From assembly GCF_029626235.1 (NCBI RefSeq), contig NZ_JARUBO010000005.1, positions 3,132,501-3,196,500 on the forward strand: DNA of 64,000 bases, written 5' to 3'. A model generated the notes under the pieces. The model was not told the DNA's origin and did no database searches. It saw only the letters and a program-made list of their open reading frames with translations. Below, piece by piece: positions 54,637 to 63,911 of the stretch. Source of the DNA: Micromonospora sp. WMMD1120 (GTDB lineage: Bacteria > Actinomycetota > Actinomycetes > Mycobacteriales > Micromonosporaceae). The translations under genes and the position numbers were made by a program. Each line of letters starts with the position of its first letter. Position 1 is the first letter of the stretch.

Positions 54637-55773
54637 GTGGCAAAGACTGATTCGACGGGTTCCACATGGCGGTACCGGTGGGCGCACCGGCAGAACGTGC
54701 GGCGGGTCCGCACGTACCACGGCGCCGAGGCGGCATGGCGTCGGCGCGACGACGAGTTACGGCGGCTACGCGCGCTGGCCGCCGAGTTCCAGGGGTCCAG
54801 GGCGGCCGGTGCCGGCCTGCCGCTGGAGCTGGCCGCCGACGAGGTGGTGCTCTGGGCGCTCCCCGCCGCGCAGCTGGTCGAGATTCGGCACACAGCGGTC
54901 CTGCCCGCGCCGGATCTCACCGTCGCTGCACCGGCCGGGCCGCTGCGCCCACGCCGCCCGGACGGCGTACGCGTCACCGACGCCGGCATGGCCGTGATCA
55001 CCAGCCGTCGGCTGGTGCTCCTCGGCGGACGGGGTCGGCGCGAGTGGGCGTACGGCCGGATCACCGGCCTGTCCCACGACCCGGCGGCCCCGGTCACCCT
55101 GATCCAGGTGCTGGACCGGCGGCGTACCTCGGGGTTGTTGCTGCCCAGCGACGCCGCGCCGGATTTCCGGTTCAAGCTGACCCTGGCCTTCGCCGACGCG
55201 ATCGAGCAGCGCGCCGCGGTGCTCGCCCAACTCGACGAGCTGATCGCGGAGCACGCCCAGCTCAAGCCGTTCCGGACGGCGGCGGTCACCCCCGCGCAGG
55301 CCCGGCTGTCGTCCCTCGTGCCCGGCGGCCGGCGGACCATAGCGGTGGCGGCGGCCATCGCGCTGCTGGTGCCGGCGGCGCTGATCGAGTCGAACCCGTC
55401 CGACCCGACCGGCGCGGAGGTGGCCGCCGCGGCGACCCCGGCGCCCACCGTCAGCGGTCTGCCCGCGGTGATCCGCCCGGCCGCCCCGGCGCCCACCCGT
55501 AGCGCCCCGCCGCGCAAACCGACGACGTCGCCCAGCGCCACCGGGGCGCCGCGCTGCGGGGCGCCGGAGAACCCGCTGGGGTACGACTTCTGCGGCGGGA
55601 CGCGGATCCGCAAGCCGGCCGCCGAGGTGTGCGACTTCTTCGACTGCGTGCCCGACTTCTGGGCCGGGCGCGGCTATCTGGTGCAGTGCCGCGACGGCTC
55701 GATCAGCCTCAACGGCGGTCGGTCCAGCGCCTGTGCCGAGCACCGAGGTGTGCGGCGGACCGTCACCAAGTGA
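54637..55773 (+). CDS. Membrane protein with PH-like domain and Cys-rich extracellular tail (paralog A)
   Basis: A 378-residue protein. The N-terminal helix is charged (HRQNVRRVRTYHGAEAAWRR), followed by a domain with the bacterial-PH/GRAM look: VRVTDAGMAVITSRRLVLLG, then RREWAYGRITGLSHDPAAPV. A TM helix lies near residues 232-250 (TIAVAAAIALLVPAALI). The exported Pro-rich part ends in a Cys-rich module, CDFFDCVPDFWAGRGYLVQC followed by DGSISLNGGRSSACAEHRGV. That last motif resembles the small CxDG...SGGR..AC..HGGV domain found on secreted actinobacterial nucleases. GTG follows GAAGGAG. A paralog lies 665 bases downstream. Confidence 0.7.
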   Translation: MAKTDSTGSTWRYRWAHRQNVRRVRTYHGAEAAWRRRDDELRRLRALAAEFQGSRAAGAGLPLELAADEVVLWALPAAQLVEIRHTAVLPAPDLTVAAPAGPLRPRRPDGVRVTDAGMAVITSRRLVLLGGRGRREWAYGRITGLSHDPAAPVTLIQVLDRRRTSGLLLPSDAAPDFRFKLTLAFADAIEQRAAVLAQLDELIAEHAQLKPFRTAAVTPAQARLSSLVPGGRRTIAVAAAIALLVPAALIESNPSDPTGAEVAAAATPAPTVSGLPAVIRPAAPAPTRSAPPRKPTTSPSATGAPRCGAPENPLGYDFCGGTRIRKPAAEVCDFFDCVPDFWAGRGYLVQCRDGSISLNGGRSSACAEHRGVRRTVTK

Positions 55774-55818
55774 CCGATTTAGGAGTTGAAGTCCGCTTCG
55801 GTCGGTCAAAATGATCTG

Positions 55819-56352
55819 ATGGAGATCCGGTCTGACGACGGCGCGCGGGTGCGGATGCGCCCGGTCGGCTACCAGCCCGGCGTCGACCCGCCGGACGACC
55901 CCGACCAGGTCGCCCCCGGCTGGCACGACTGGCTGCTCGTCGAGGTCGACGCCCGCACCGCCGACGGTCAGACCTGGTCGCACCACTACCCGAGCCTGAT
56001 GGTCGAGGAGGCCCGCGCGCTCGGCGGCTGGCTGCACGGGCAGGCCACCGCCGCCCTGGGGTTGAGCGCGCCGCCGGCGCTGGTCCGCTTCACCGAGCCC
56101 AACCTGGCCCTGCGTACCCGGGTGCTGCGCCGCCGCCGGCTGGAGTTGACAGTGGAGTTCTCCGCCGAGTCGCTGCCGCCCTGGCTGCGCCGCCCGTCCA
56201 CGGCGATCTACCCGCTGGTGCTCACCGTCTCCGCGGACGCCCTCGCCGCCGCCGCCGAGCACTGGGTCGAGCACTGCGAGGCGTACCCACCGAGGACCCG
56301 GTCGCGCTTCCCGGCCCGGGGTCCGCTGCCGCACCGCCGCCGCGCCGGCTGA
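55819..56352 (+). CDS. Conserved hypothetical protein, possibly WapI-like
   Basis: A 177-residue soluble protein beginning MEIRSDDGARVRMRPVGYQP. It contains WHDWLLVEVDARTADGQTWS and LMVEEARALGGWLHGQATAA, a pattern I loosely associate with proteins annotated as WapI-type immunity proteins; that assignment is from memory and weak. No toxin gene is visible next to it. It lies between the two PH-like paralogs in the same direction. ATG 55819 lacks a ribosome binding site. Confidence 0.6.
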   Translation: MEIRSDDGARVRMRPVGYQPGVDPPDDPDQVAPGWHDWLLVEVDARTADGQTWSHHYPSLMVEEARALGGWLHGQATAALGLSAPPALVRFTEPNLALRTRVLRRRRLELTVEFSAESLPPWLRRPSTAIYPLVLTVSADALAAAAEHWVEHCEAYPPRTRSRFPARGPLPHRRRAG

Positions 56353-56437
56353 GCGCCAATTCTCTCCTTCCGGGCGTACCGGGAGACATCGATCAGTCTC
56401 GCGTTGCCTGTCACGTACGCGAGCGGTTGTAACGCGT

Positions 56438-57661
56438 GTGACCGTGACCTCCGTGCCCCACGCACCCTGGCGGACCGCCTGGGCCGAGCGCGAGAACGAG
56501 CGCCGACGCCGCGCGTACCGCGACGCCGCCGACGCCTGGCAACGCCGCGACGACCATTTGGCCCGGCTGCGCATCGAGGCCGCCAGCTTCCTCGGGTGTA
56601 CGCAGCCGCGCGCCGGCCTGCCGGTCGACCTCGCCGACGACGAACTCGTCTTCCGCGTCCTCCCCGCCGCCACGCTGGTCGAGGCCGAGGCTCGGCACGT
56701 GCCCGGGCTGCCCGCCCCGGACGGCTCCGGTGCCTTCGCCGCGGCCTTTTCGGATGCCCTGCCGCCGGGCCTGCGGGCCGTGGACACCGGCCTGGCCGTC
56801 GTGACCAGTCACCGGGTCGCCTTCGCCGGCCGTGCGCGCCGCCGCGAGTGGCGGTACGCGGACCTGGTCGGCCCCGCCCACCATCCCGACGTGCCGGTGA
56901 CCCTGCTGCCCGACCACAGTCGACTCGGTGGGCTGCTGGTGCCGACCAGCGCCGTGGTGAACTTCCGGTTCTACCTGACCCTCGCCGTCGCCGCCGACCG
57001 GGCCGCCGTCCTGGCGCAGGTCGACGCCGTCGTGGCCGCGCACCGGAACGCCCGGCCGGTGGCGTGTTCGTTCGTGCGCCCCGACGACGCGCCGCTGACA
57101 GCCGTACGCCCCGACCGCCGGGCGCTCGGCGCTGCCGCCGTCGCGGCGGTGGTGTTCGCGACCGTCGGCCCGGGTGCGCTCGGCCCACGCCCGGCTGGTC
57201 CGGATCTGCCGGAGCCGGTGCACCGGGCCGAGATCGTCGCCCTGGACGTGCCCATGGCTGCCCCTGTGGCGTTGCCTCCCGTCGGGCCGGTTGCCCCCAG
57301 ACCGCGGACGGGGCTGATCGAGCGTGCCCCGTCGGCTGCTCGGCCGGCAGTGCCGGTATCCGGTCCGGTGGTGTCGGCTGCCGTCGAGCCGACTGTCCTG
57401 CTGGACCCGTCGCCGGCCGCCACACCGCCGCGCGCGCCACATCCGTCCGCTGGTCCGACGCCTGATCCGGTCCCCAGCAGCCTCCCGACGCCATCCGTCG
57501 CACCGCCGCCGACCCCTCCGGCGCCGACCTCTTCGGCGCCGACCTCTTCGGCGCCGACCTCTTCGGCTCCGACGGCGACGCCCTCGCCGGATGCGGGCCT
57601 GCTGGCGGTCTGTCTGGACCCGTTGCAGCTCCCGGTGCTGTGCCCGTCTCCCACGCACTGA
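56438..57661 (+). CDS. Membrane protein with PH-like domain and long Pro-rich tail (paralog B)
   Basis: A 407-residue relative of the protein at 54637. It shares the charged N-terminal helix (ENERRRRAYRDAADAWQRRD), LVDLADDELVF-like DLADDELVFRVLPAATLVEA, and the PH-like core DTGLAVVTSHRVAFAGRARR REWRYADLVG. A weak TM helix (ALGAAAVAAVVFATVGPGAL) precedes an exported Pro/Ser/Thr/Ala-rich stretch of about 150 residues. It ends in a short two-Cys tail (LAVCLDPLQLPVLCPSP) instead of paralog A's Cys-rich module. GTG start at 56438. Function unknown. Confidence 0.7.
   Translation: MTVTSVPHAPWRTAWAERENERRRRAYRDAADAWQRRDDHLARLRIEAASFLGCTQPRAGLPVDLADDELVFRVLPAATLVEAEARHVPGLPAPDGSGAFAAAFSDALPPGLRAVDTGLAVVTSHRVAFAGRARRREWRYADLVGPAHHPDVPVTLLPDHSRLGGLLVPTSAVVNFRFYLTLAVAADRAAVLAQVDAVVAAHRNARPVACSFVRPDDAPLTAVRPDRRALGAAAVAAVVFATVGPGALGPRPAGPDLPEPVHRAEIVALDVPMAAPVALPPVGPVAPRPRTGLIERAPSAARPAVPVSGPVVSAAVEPTVLLDPSPAATPPRAPHPSAGPTPDPVPSSLPTPSVAPPPTPPAPTSSAPTSSAPTSSAPTATPSPDAGLLAVCLDPLQLPVLCPSPTH
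57521..57565 (+). repeat. 15-bp coding tandem repeat
   Basis: Three perfect copies of GCGCCGACCTCTTCG encode repeated A-P-T-S-S units in the exported tail of paralog B. The tail length is likely variable between strains. Confidence 0.9.
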
Positions 57662-57737
57662 TCGGGCTCGCTGTTCTGGTGTTCCGCAGCGCTCGGGTTC
57701 CGGCTGGCTCGGGCGTCGACGTCTCCGCCCGGCGCGG

Positions 57738-58175
57738 TCAGGCGTTCGCGCCGAAGTCCGGAAGGGTGAGGGCGCCGTCCGGGCCGAGCGCGAAGCCCGG
57801 ATTCCAGGCGATCTCCCAGATGTGACCGTCCGGGTCGGCGAAGCAGCCGGCGTAGCCGCCGTAGAACGTCTCTCGTGCCGGCTGGGTCACCTCGGCGCCC
57901 GCCTGGAGCGCGGTGGCGATCAGCTGGTCGACCTCGGCCCGGGAGCGGACGTTCTGGGCCAGGGCCACCCCGCCGAAGCCGTCACCGCCCCGATCGTCGA
58001 TGCCGGCGTCGGCGGCGAGCTTGTCCCGACTCCACAGGACGAGCGCCAGGCCGCCGGCCTGGAAGAAGACCGTCTCCTCGACCTCCTGGCCGCGCCAGCC
58101 AAGGTGCTCGTAGAACGCCCTGGCGCGCGCCAGGTCGCCGACGCCGAGGGTGATCAGGCTGATCCGCTGCTCCAT
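57738..58175 (-). CDS. VOC-family (glyoxalase-like) protein
   Basis: A 145-residue protein of two beta-alpha-beta-beta-beta units. LITLGVGDLARARAFYEHLG is the family opening, ALVLWSRDKLAADAGI the middle, and CFADPDGHIWEIAWNPGFAL the C-terminal metal-site segment with its Glu. Members are dioxygenases, isomerases or resistance proteins that bind metal, or drug-binding proteins without it. No neighbour indicates a substrate. ATG start at 58175. Confidence 0.9.
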   Translation of the reverse strand: MEQRISLITLGVGDLARARAFYEHLGWRGQEVEETVFFQAGGLALVLWSRDKLAADAGIDDRGGDGFGGVALAQNVRSRAEVDQLIATALQAGAEVTQPARETFYGGYAGCFADPDGHIWEIAWNPGFALGPDGALTLPDFGANA

Positions 58176-58396
58176 GGCCCCAACCTAGTGCGTGATCAGT
58201 CCGGGGCGTGGTTCCCCGCACGGGCGCCCGGTCATCGGCGGTGAGCTTCAAAAGCACGCGACCGACACCGCCCCGCGTCCGAAAAGGATTAGGGCGCGAC
58301 GGTACGCTGCACATCGGTAGCGCAGCGTGGTGATCGGGGCGTCCGTGGGCACCTCGGCCACCCGACGTCGGTTGTGCCGGACACATGGGGGGAACC

Positions 58397-60550
58397 ATGT
58401 TCGAGCGGCTGGGCAGATTCGTCGTGGGCAGGGCGTGGTGGGTGATCGCCGGGTGGGTGGTCGCGGCAGCCGCCATCATCGCCACCACGCCGTCCCTGAG
58501 CGACATCACCTCCGCCGACCAGGAGAGCTTCCTCCCTCGCTCGTACGAGTCGGTGCAGGCCACCGAGCTGGGGCAGAAGGCGTTCCCGCAGCAGGCCACC
58601 GCGACGGCGACCATCGTGGTCAAGCGCGCCGACGGGCAGAAACTCACGCCGGCGGACGAGGCGAAGGTGGGCCAGCTCGCACAGTCGCTCAAGGCCAGGA
58701 ACATCCCGCGCACGTCCGGCTACCTCACCGGCCCGCCCGCTGTCGCGCCGGACAGGTCGGTGCAGATCATCAACGTCGGGCTGGACGCCCCCACCCCGGA
58801 CGACCCGGCACTGCTGGACGCCGTACGCGACCTGCGCGCGGACATCGGCCCGGAGCTGGCGAACAGCGGGCTGACCGCGGGCGTGGCCGGTGACGTCGCG
58901 AGCTTCGTCGACAACGAGGACACCTTCAACGACGCCTTCGCCGTGGTCGGCATCGCGACGATCATCCTGATCATCGGGCTGATCCTCGTCATCTTCCGCA
59001 GCCCCATCGCGGCGCTGCTGCCCGTGGTGGTGGTCGGCGTCGTCCTGAGCATCACGACGGGTCTCGTCGCCGCCGCCGGCAAGGCATTCGACCTCAGTGT
59101 CAGTCAGGATCTGCAGACGATCCTGCTGATCGTGCTGTTCGGCATCGGCACCGACTACATCCTGTTCCTGCTCTTCCGCTACCGGGAGCGGCTGCGCGCC
59201 GGCGACGACAAGCGCACCGCGATGATCGTCACCGTCCAGCGGGTCGGCGAGGTCATCACCTCGGCCGCCGGAGCGGTCATCGTCGCGTTCCTCGTGCTGC
59301 TCCTCGCCTCCCTGGGCTTCTTCGGCTCCCTCGGTCCGGCGCTCGCGATCGCGGTCGGCGTCATGCTGATCACCTCGCTCACCCTCATCCCGGCACTCGT
59401 CTCCCTCCTCGGCCGGTACGTCTTCTGGCCCTCGAAGGCGTGGCAGCGCGCGCCCGAGGCCACCATCTGGCACCGGCTCGGCAACACCGTCGGGCGCCGG
59501 CCGGCGCTTGTCGCGGCGGCCTCCGGCGTCCTCCTGGTCGCGCTCGCCGCAGGCGTGCTCGGCTACAAGGCCGACTACGACTTCAGCGCCGGCTTCCCGC
59601 AGGACACCGAGTCGGCGAAGGCCGCACAGGACCTGCAGCGCGGGTTCGCCGCCGGCGCGCTCGCCCCCACCGAGGTCTACCTGACCACCAGCAACGGGTC
59701 GCCGCTGACCGAGCAGCAGGTCAACGACTTCGCGACGGCTGTGGCGAAAGCCCCGGGTGTGGGCCAGGCGCAGCCCCCGGAGCGCAGCACCGACCCGAGC
59801 GTGGTCCGGGTGAGCCTGCTGCTCAACGAGAACCCGGTCTCCAACGAGGCGATCACCCTCGTCCGCGACGATCTGCGCGGTGCCGTGCACGCGGCGGCCC
59901 CGCCCGGCACCCGGGCGCTGGTCGGCGGGACCACCGCGATCTTCGCGGACATCAACTCGGCGAACAACCGCGACCTGTCGGTGATCCTGCCGGTCGCGGC
60001 CGGCCTGATCGCGCTCATCCTCGCGCTGCTGCTGCGCAGCCTGGTCGCGCCGATCTACCTCGTGATCGCGGTGCTGCTCAACTTCGCCGCCACGCTGGGC
60101 GCCACTGTCTACCTCTTCCAAGGGCTGCAGGGCGAACCCGGTGTCACCTTCCAACTGCCGATCATCCTGTACCTCTTCGTGGTGGCGATCGGGACTGACT
60201 ACAACATCCTGATGATCGCCCGACTACGCGAGGAGGCACGGGAGGGCAACGAGCCGCACCAGGCCGCCGCCATCGGGGTCGAACACGCCGGCCCGACGGT
60301 CGCGGCGGCAGGCCTGATCCTGGCCGGGACCTTCGCGGTGCTGCTGCTCGCGCCGATCTCGTTCCTCCAGCAGATGGGCTTCGCGGTGGCGATCGGCATC
60401 GTGCTGTCGGCGTTCGTCATGTCGATGTTCTTCGTCCCAGCGCTGACCGCGCTGATCGGGCACAAGGCGTGGTGGCCGGGCCACGGCGACGAGCGACCGG
60501 CCGGCGGGCCGCACGTCCCGCCGGAGCCGGACGCCGTGGCGCAGGGATAG
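58397..60550 (+). CDS. MMPL/RND-family membrane transporter
   Basis: A 717-residue lipid or drug exporter with 12 TM helices in two similar halves, each with a periplasm-side domain after its first helix. Features include WWVIAGWVVAAAAIIATTPS, the DY-type proton relay motifs GIGTDYILFLLFRYRERLR and AIGTDYNILMIARLREEARE, and SAAGAVIVAFLVLLLASLGF. MmpL proteins export lipids, glycolipids or antibiotics using proton motive force. ATG 58397 follows GGGGGG. No regulator is adjacent; the substrate is unknown. Confidence 0.93.
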   Translation: MFERLGRFVVGRAWWVIAGWVVAAAAIIATTPSLSDITSADQESFLPRSYESVQATELGQKAFPQQATATATIVVKRADGQKLTPADEAKVGQLAQSLKARNIPRTSGYLTGPPAVAPDRSVQIINVGLDAPTPDDPALLDAVRDLRADIGPELANSGLTAGVAGDVASFVDNEDTFNDAFAVVGIATIILIIGLILVIFRSPIAALLPVVVVGVVLSITTGLVAAAGKAFDLSVSQDLQTILLIVLFGIGTDYILFLLFRYRERLRAGDDKRTAMIVTVQRVGEVITSAAGAVIVAFLVLLLASLGFFGSLGPALAIAVGVMLITSLTLIPALVSLLGRYVFWPSKAWQRAPEATIWHRLGNTVGRRPALVAAASGVLLVALAAGVLGYKADYDFSAGFPQDTESAKAAQDLQRGFAAGALAPTEVYLTTSNGSPLTEQQVNDFATAVAKAPGVGQAQPPERSTDPSVVRVSLLLNENPVSNEAITLVRDDLRGAVHAAAPPGTRALVGGTTAIFADINSANNRDLSVILPVAAGLIALILALLLRSLVAPIYLVIAVLLNFAATLGATVYLFQGLQGEPGVTFQLPIILYLFVVAIGTDYNILMIARLREEAREGNEPHQAAAIGVEHAGPTVAAAGLILAGTFAVLLLAPISFLQQMGFAVAIGIVLSAFVMSMFFVPALTALIGHKAWWPGHGDERPAGGPHVPPEPDAVAQG

Positions 60551-60577
60551 CCGGGCAAACCGCCAGGCGGGCCGATA

Positions 60578-63500
60578 TCAGGCGGCGATCGTGCGGGCGG
60601 CGGCGTAGACGTCAGCGGGTAGGGCGTGGCGCAACCTCCAGAGGATGCGCATCGGGCGGTCGCCGGTGTGCTCCTGGTAGGTCATCGGCCCGGCGTAGAG
60701 GTACGGCGGCGCGCCCAGGTCGCGGTCGGGGATGCGGGTCTCCCGGACGAAGAGGTGCACCGTCGAGCCACCGGACGTGTAGCGCTGCCCGGTCGCCGAC
60801 GCCGCCGAGGTGGTGCTCTGCGACTCCCACTGGAACAGGGTGTCGGTGATGGCCCGGTCGGCGTACATGGTGGTGGGGGAGTAGTGCGCCTCCGACTTGA
60901 CCAGGGTGACGAAGAACAGGTCGGCCCGGGCGTCGGGCAGCCACTTCACCCCCTCGCGTAGCGAGCCCGGGTTGGGCATCCCGAACGCGGCACACGCCTC
61001 GTTGCGGCTGTACCGGGCGTGCACCCGCAACGGCACCGCGCCGGGCGCGACGGCAGGCGTCACCCGGTGGATGCGGTCCCGCAGCACCTCGGCGACCTGT
61101 CCCAACTCGGCGCACCGCGCCGGGTCCTTCCACAGCCGCGTCAGTCGTTCGTCGCGCGAGGTGAGGGCGGCGTTCGGCCCCCAGAGACCGAAGTGCAGCA
61201 TGTCGAGGAGGCGGCCGTTTCCCTCGTACACCTGCTGACCTGGCGCGGGCGGTCCGGCCGCGACCCGGGTCAGCAGCTCCAGCCGGTCGACGTCGTCGGT
61301 GTGCAGCATCCGGCCGATGGCCCGGCCCAGCTCCCGGTCGTCCGGGCCGGGGTCGGACGTCTCGATGCCGGCGAGGCGACGCAGGCCGGTCCAGCCGCCG
61401 ATGCTCGCCGACCGGTAGACGTCCTCGATCTCCAGGCCCGTCTCGCGGAGGAACGTGGGCAGGCTGACGTCGCCGAGGTGGCGTAGCTCGGTCACCAGGC
61501 CGGCCTTCGAGGTGGGCAGTGCCGACCTCAGGTTGGCGAGCACCACCTCCTTCGCCACGCGGTCCAGCTCGACGTGGCAGCCGCTGGGCAGGCTCGGGAA
61601 GTCGTCGCGGACCGCCTCGGTGATCGCCCGCCGGGTCACCCCGGTCAGGGCACGCCAGCGCAGGTCGAAGCGGAAGTTGGCGTTCTGCCCGCCGATGAAG
61701 TCGAGCACCGTGAGGCAGGGCTTGTCGTCGTCGAGGCGCAGGCCACGGCCAAGCTGTTGCAGAAAGATCGTGGCGCTCTCGGTGGGCCGCAGCATCAGGA
61801 TCGTGTCGACCATCGGCAGGTCGACGCCCTCGTTGAACAGGTCCACGGTGAAGAGCACCCGGAGCTTGCCGGCCTTGAAGTCCCGCAGCAGCCCGGCCCG
61901 GTCGGTGCCGGCCCGCGAGGTCACGGCCGCCGCCTCGACACCGTGCTTCCGGAACCAGTCGGCCATGAACTCGGCGTGCCCGATGCTCACGCAGAACCCC
62001 AGCGCCCGCATCCGTCCGACGTCGACCTTGTCGCGGACCGCCCGCAGCACCAACAACGCCCGAGCGTCGTTGCCGGTGTAGACGGTGTCGAGCTGCGTCG
62101 GGTCGTAGCCCTGACCGCGTTTCCAGGTGACGTGCGACAGGTCCACGTCGTCGTGCAGCCCGAAATACTGGAACGGCGACAGCAACTGCCGCTCCAACGC
62201 GTCCCACAGGTGCAGCTCAACCGCCGCGCGGCCGTCGAACCACCGGCGTACGTCGCCGCCGTCGGCCCGGTCGGGGGTCGCTGTCAGTCCGAGGAGTACG
62301 CGGGGACGCAGGCGTTCCAACAGTCGCGTGTACGTCGGTGCCTCGGCGTGGTGGAACTCGTCGACGATCACCATGTCGTACGCCTCGGGGTCCACCTCCC
62401 GCCGGTGCAGCGACTGGATGGAGGCGAACACGTGCTTCCAGCCGTTCGGTCGGTCACCCGCGACAAGCGTCTCCCCGAAGCTGCCGTCGCCCATCACCTG
62501 CCGGAACGTCGACAGGCTCTGTCGCAGGATCTGCTCCTGATGCGCGACGAAGAGCAGCGAATCTGTTTGTCCCGCCCTGTGTAGCCGGCGGTAGTCCAGG
62601 GCGGCGACCACCGTCTTGCCGGTGCCGGTCGCCATCACCACCAGGTTGCGCCACCGCCCGTGCACCAACCGCTCGGCGTCCAGGTCGGCAAGGATCTCCG
62701 CCTGATACGGGTACGGGCGGACGTCCAGGTTCGAGATATCGGTCGGCGTCTGGTCGCGGCGCTCCCCTGTGAGTGCCTGCCGTAGCCGCTCGGCGTCCCT
62801 GGCCGCGTCGTACGCCTCGAACGCCGGATCGTTCCAGTAGTCCTCGAACGTCGCCGTGAACGTGTCGATGACGTGCGGCTGCTCGATGTTCGAGATGCGG
62901 ACGTTCCACTCCACGCCGTCCACCAGTGCGGTCTTCGACAGGTTCGACGAGCCGACGTACGCGGTGGTGGTGCCGTTGGACCGGCGGAACAGCCACGCCT
63001 TGGCGTGCAACCGGGTCGTCCGCGTCTCGTAGGAGACCTTGACCTCGGCACCCAGCTCACTGAGCCGGTCCAGCGCCCGCTGATCGGTGGCACCGAGGTA
63101 GGTGGTGGTGATGACCCGGACCCGGCCACCCCGGGCGATCAGCTCGCGGATGGGCTGCTCGACGATCCGCAGGCCATACCACTTGATGAACGCGCAGAGC
63201 AGGTCGACGCTCTCCGCCGACGCCATCTCGTGGTTGACCTCGTGACCGATGCGCGGCTGGTGCCGGCCGTTGACCAGCAGCGCGCCGGTGGAGAGGGGAG
63301 TGGTCGGGCGTTGCGGAAAGGCCGGTAGCGCGGGTGGAGTCGGCGGGGCGGCGATGGCGTGGAGAAGGTGCCTGGCGTCGGTGACCTGGTCCTGATCCGT
63401 TGCGGCGGTTGGGCTGAGGGCGGCGATGGCGTCGGCGATGTGGTTCGCCATCTGGACCTGGCGGTGCAGCTTGTCGTCGCCGTTGGGGACGGAGTGGAGG

Positions 63501-63661
63501 GCGCGGGCGGCGAGGGTGGCGATGTGCCGGGCGAGGGTGGTGTGCGCGTCGGCAGGGTCGAGCTTGTGGTGCTGGACCAGGGCGGGATCGACGTGCTGGA
63601 GGCGGGTGGCCAGATCACGGGTGATCAGATGCTCGTAAACACCCCGCTCAAGGTCAACCAT
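60578..63661 (-). CDS. PLD-nuclease/SF2-helicase fusion, DUF3427-type (candidate defence protein)
   Basis: A 1027-residue multidomain protein. Residues about 125-270 are a phospholipase-D-like nuclease domain with one HKD-type motif (TRLHAKAWLF and YVGSSNLSK). A superfamily 2 helicase follows (about 310-690) with Walker A VVMATGTGKTVVAALDYRRL, DEFHH Walker B, LLGLTATPDRADG and the motif VI Arg finger QQLGRGLRLDDDK. The C-terminal third resembles DUF3427 (YTSGGSTVHLFVRETRIPDR). This layout recurs as a stand-alone DNA-processing gene in accessory regions and suggests foreign-DNA restriction. ATG 63661 lies 6 nt after TAAGTT on the complement, so it is probably leaderless. Confidence 0.88.
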   Translation of the reverse strand: MVDLERGVYEHLITRDLATRLQHVDPALVQHHKLDPADAHTTLARHIATLAARALHSVPNGDDKLHRQVQMANHIADAIAALSPTAATDQDQVTDARHLLHAIAAPPTPPALPAFPQRPTTPLSTGALLVNGRHQPRIGHEVNHEMASAESVDLLCAFIKWYGLRIVEQPIRELIARGGRVRVITTTYLGATDQRALDRLSELGAEVKVSYETRTTRLHAKAWLFRRSNGTTTAYVGSSNLSKTALVDGVEWNVRISNIEQPHVIDTFTATFEDYWNDPAFEAYDAARDAERLRQALTGERRDQTPTDISNLDVRPYPYQAEILADLDAERLVHGRWRNLVVMATGTGKTVVAALDYRRLHRAGQTDSLLFVAHQEQILRQSLSTFRQVMGDGSFGETLVAGDRPNGWKHVFASIQSLHRREVDPEAYDMVIVDEFHHAEAPTYTRLLERLRPRVLLGLTATPDRADGGDVRRWFDGRAAVELHLWDALERQLLSPFQYFGLHDDVDLSHVTWKRGQGYDPTQLDTVYTGNDARALLVLRAVRDKVDVGRMRALGFCVSIGHAEFMADWFRKHGVEAAAVTSRAGTDRAGLLRDFKAGKLRVLFTVDLFNEGVDLPMVDTILMLRPTESATIFLQQLGRGLRLDDDKPCLTVLDFIGGQNANFRFDLRWRALTGVTRRAITEAVRDDFPSLPSGCHVELDRVAKEVVLANLRSALPTSKAGLVTELRHLGDVSLPTFLRETGLEIEDVYRSASIGGWTGLRRLAGIETSDPGPDDRELGRAIGRMLHTDDVDRLELLTRVAAGPPAPGQQVYEGNGRLLDMLHFGLWGPNAALTSRDERLTRLWKDPARCAELGQVAEVLRDRIHRVTPAVAPGAVPLRVHARYSRNEACAAFGMPNPGSLREGVKWLPDARADLFFVTLVKSEAHYSPTTMYADRAITDTLFQWESQSTTSAASATGQRYTSGGSTVHLFVRETRIPDRDLGAPPYLYAGPMTYQEHTGDRPMRILWRLRHALPADVYAAARTIAA

Positions 63662-63911
63662 CAGAGCAACTTATCCGATCGCAGCAAGAGAGGCAGCCTT
63701 TCGAGCAACGGTTTCAGGGGCAGGCCCAAGCGTGCTGTTAGCGCAGCGCCGGAACCCGAGCGGCCGACTTGAGTGGGACGAGTACTGATTGTGTCGGGAG
63801 GCCGACACTCCTTGATGATGTGGATCAACAGAGTAATAAGATGCATCCCTTGCTGCTTGCTCGGATGCCGAATTTTACTATTGATCACGCGCGCGAGAGG
63901 TTCCATCCTGC
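63662..63911. other. AT-rich divergent intergenic region
   Basis: The G+C content falls clearly between about 63780 and 63911 compared with the rest of the window, with runs such as GATGTGGATCAACAGAGTAA. It contains the helicase promoter at its left end and the start region of a divergent gene at its right end. No hairpin element or repeat was seen. It may mark the edge of an acquired segment. Confidence 0.45.

Noticed and set aside
58289..60154. Long minus-strand open frame opposite the MMPL gene
   Set aside because: Highly charged low-complexity translation typical of an antisense frame; the plus strand encodes an intact 12-TM transporter.
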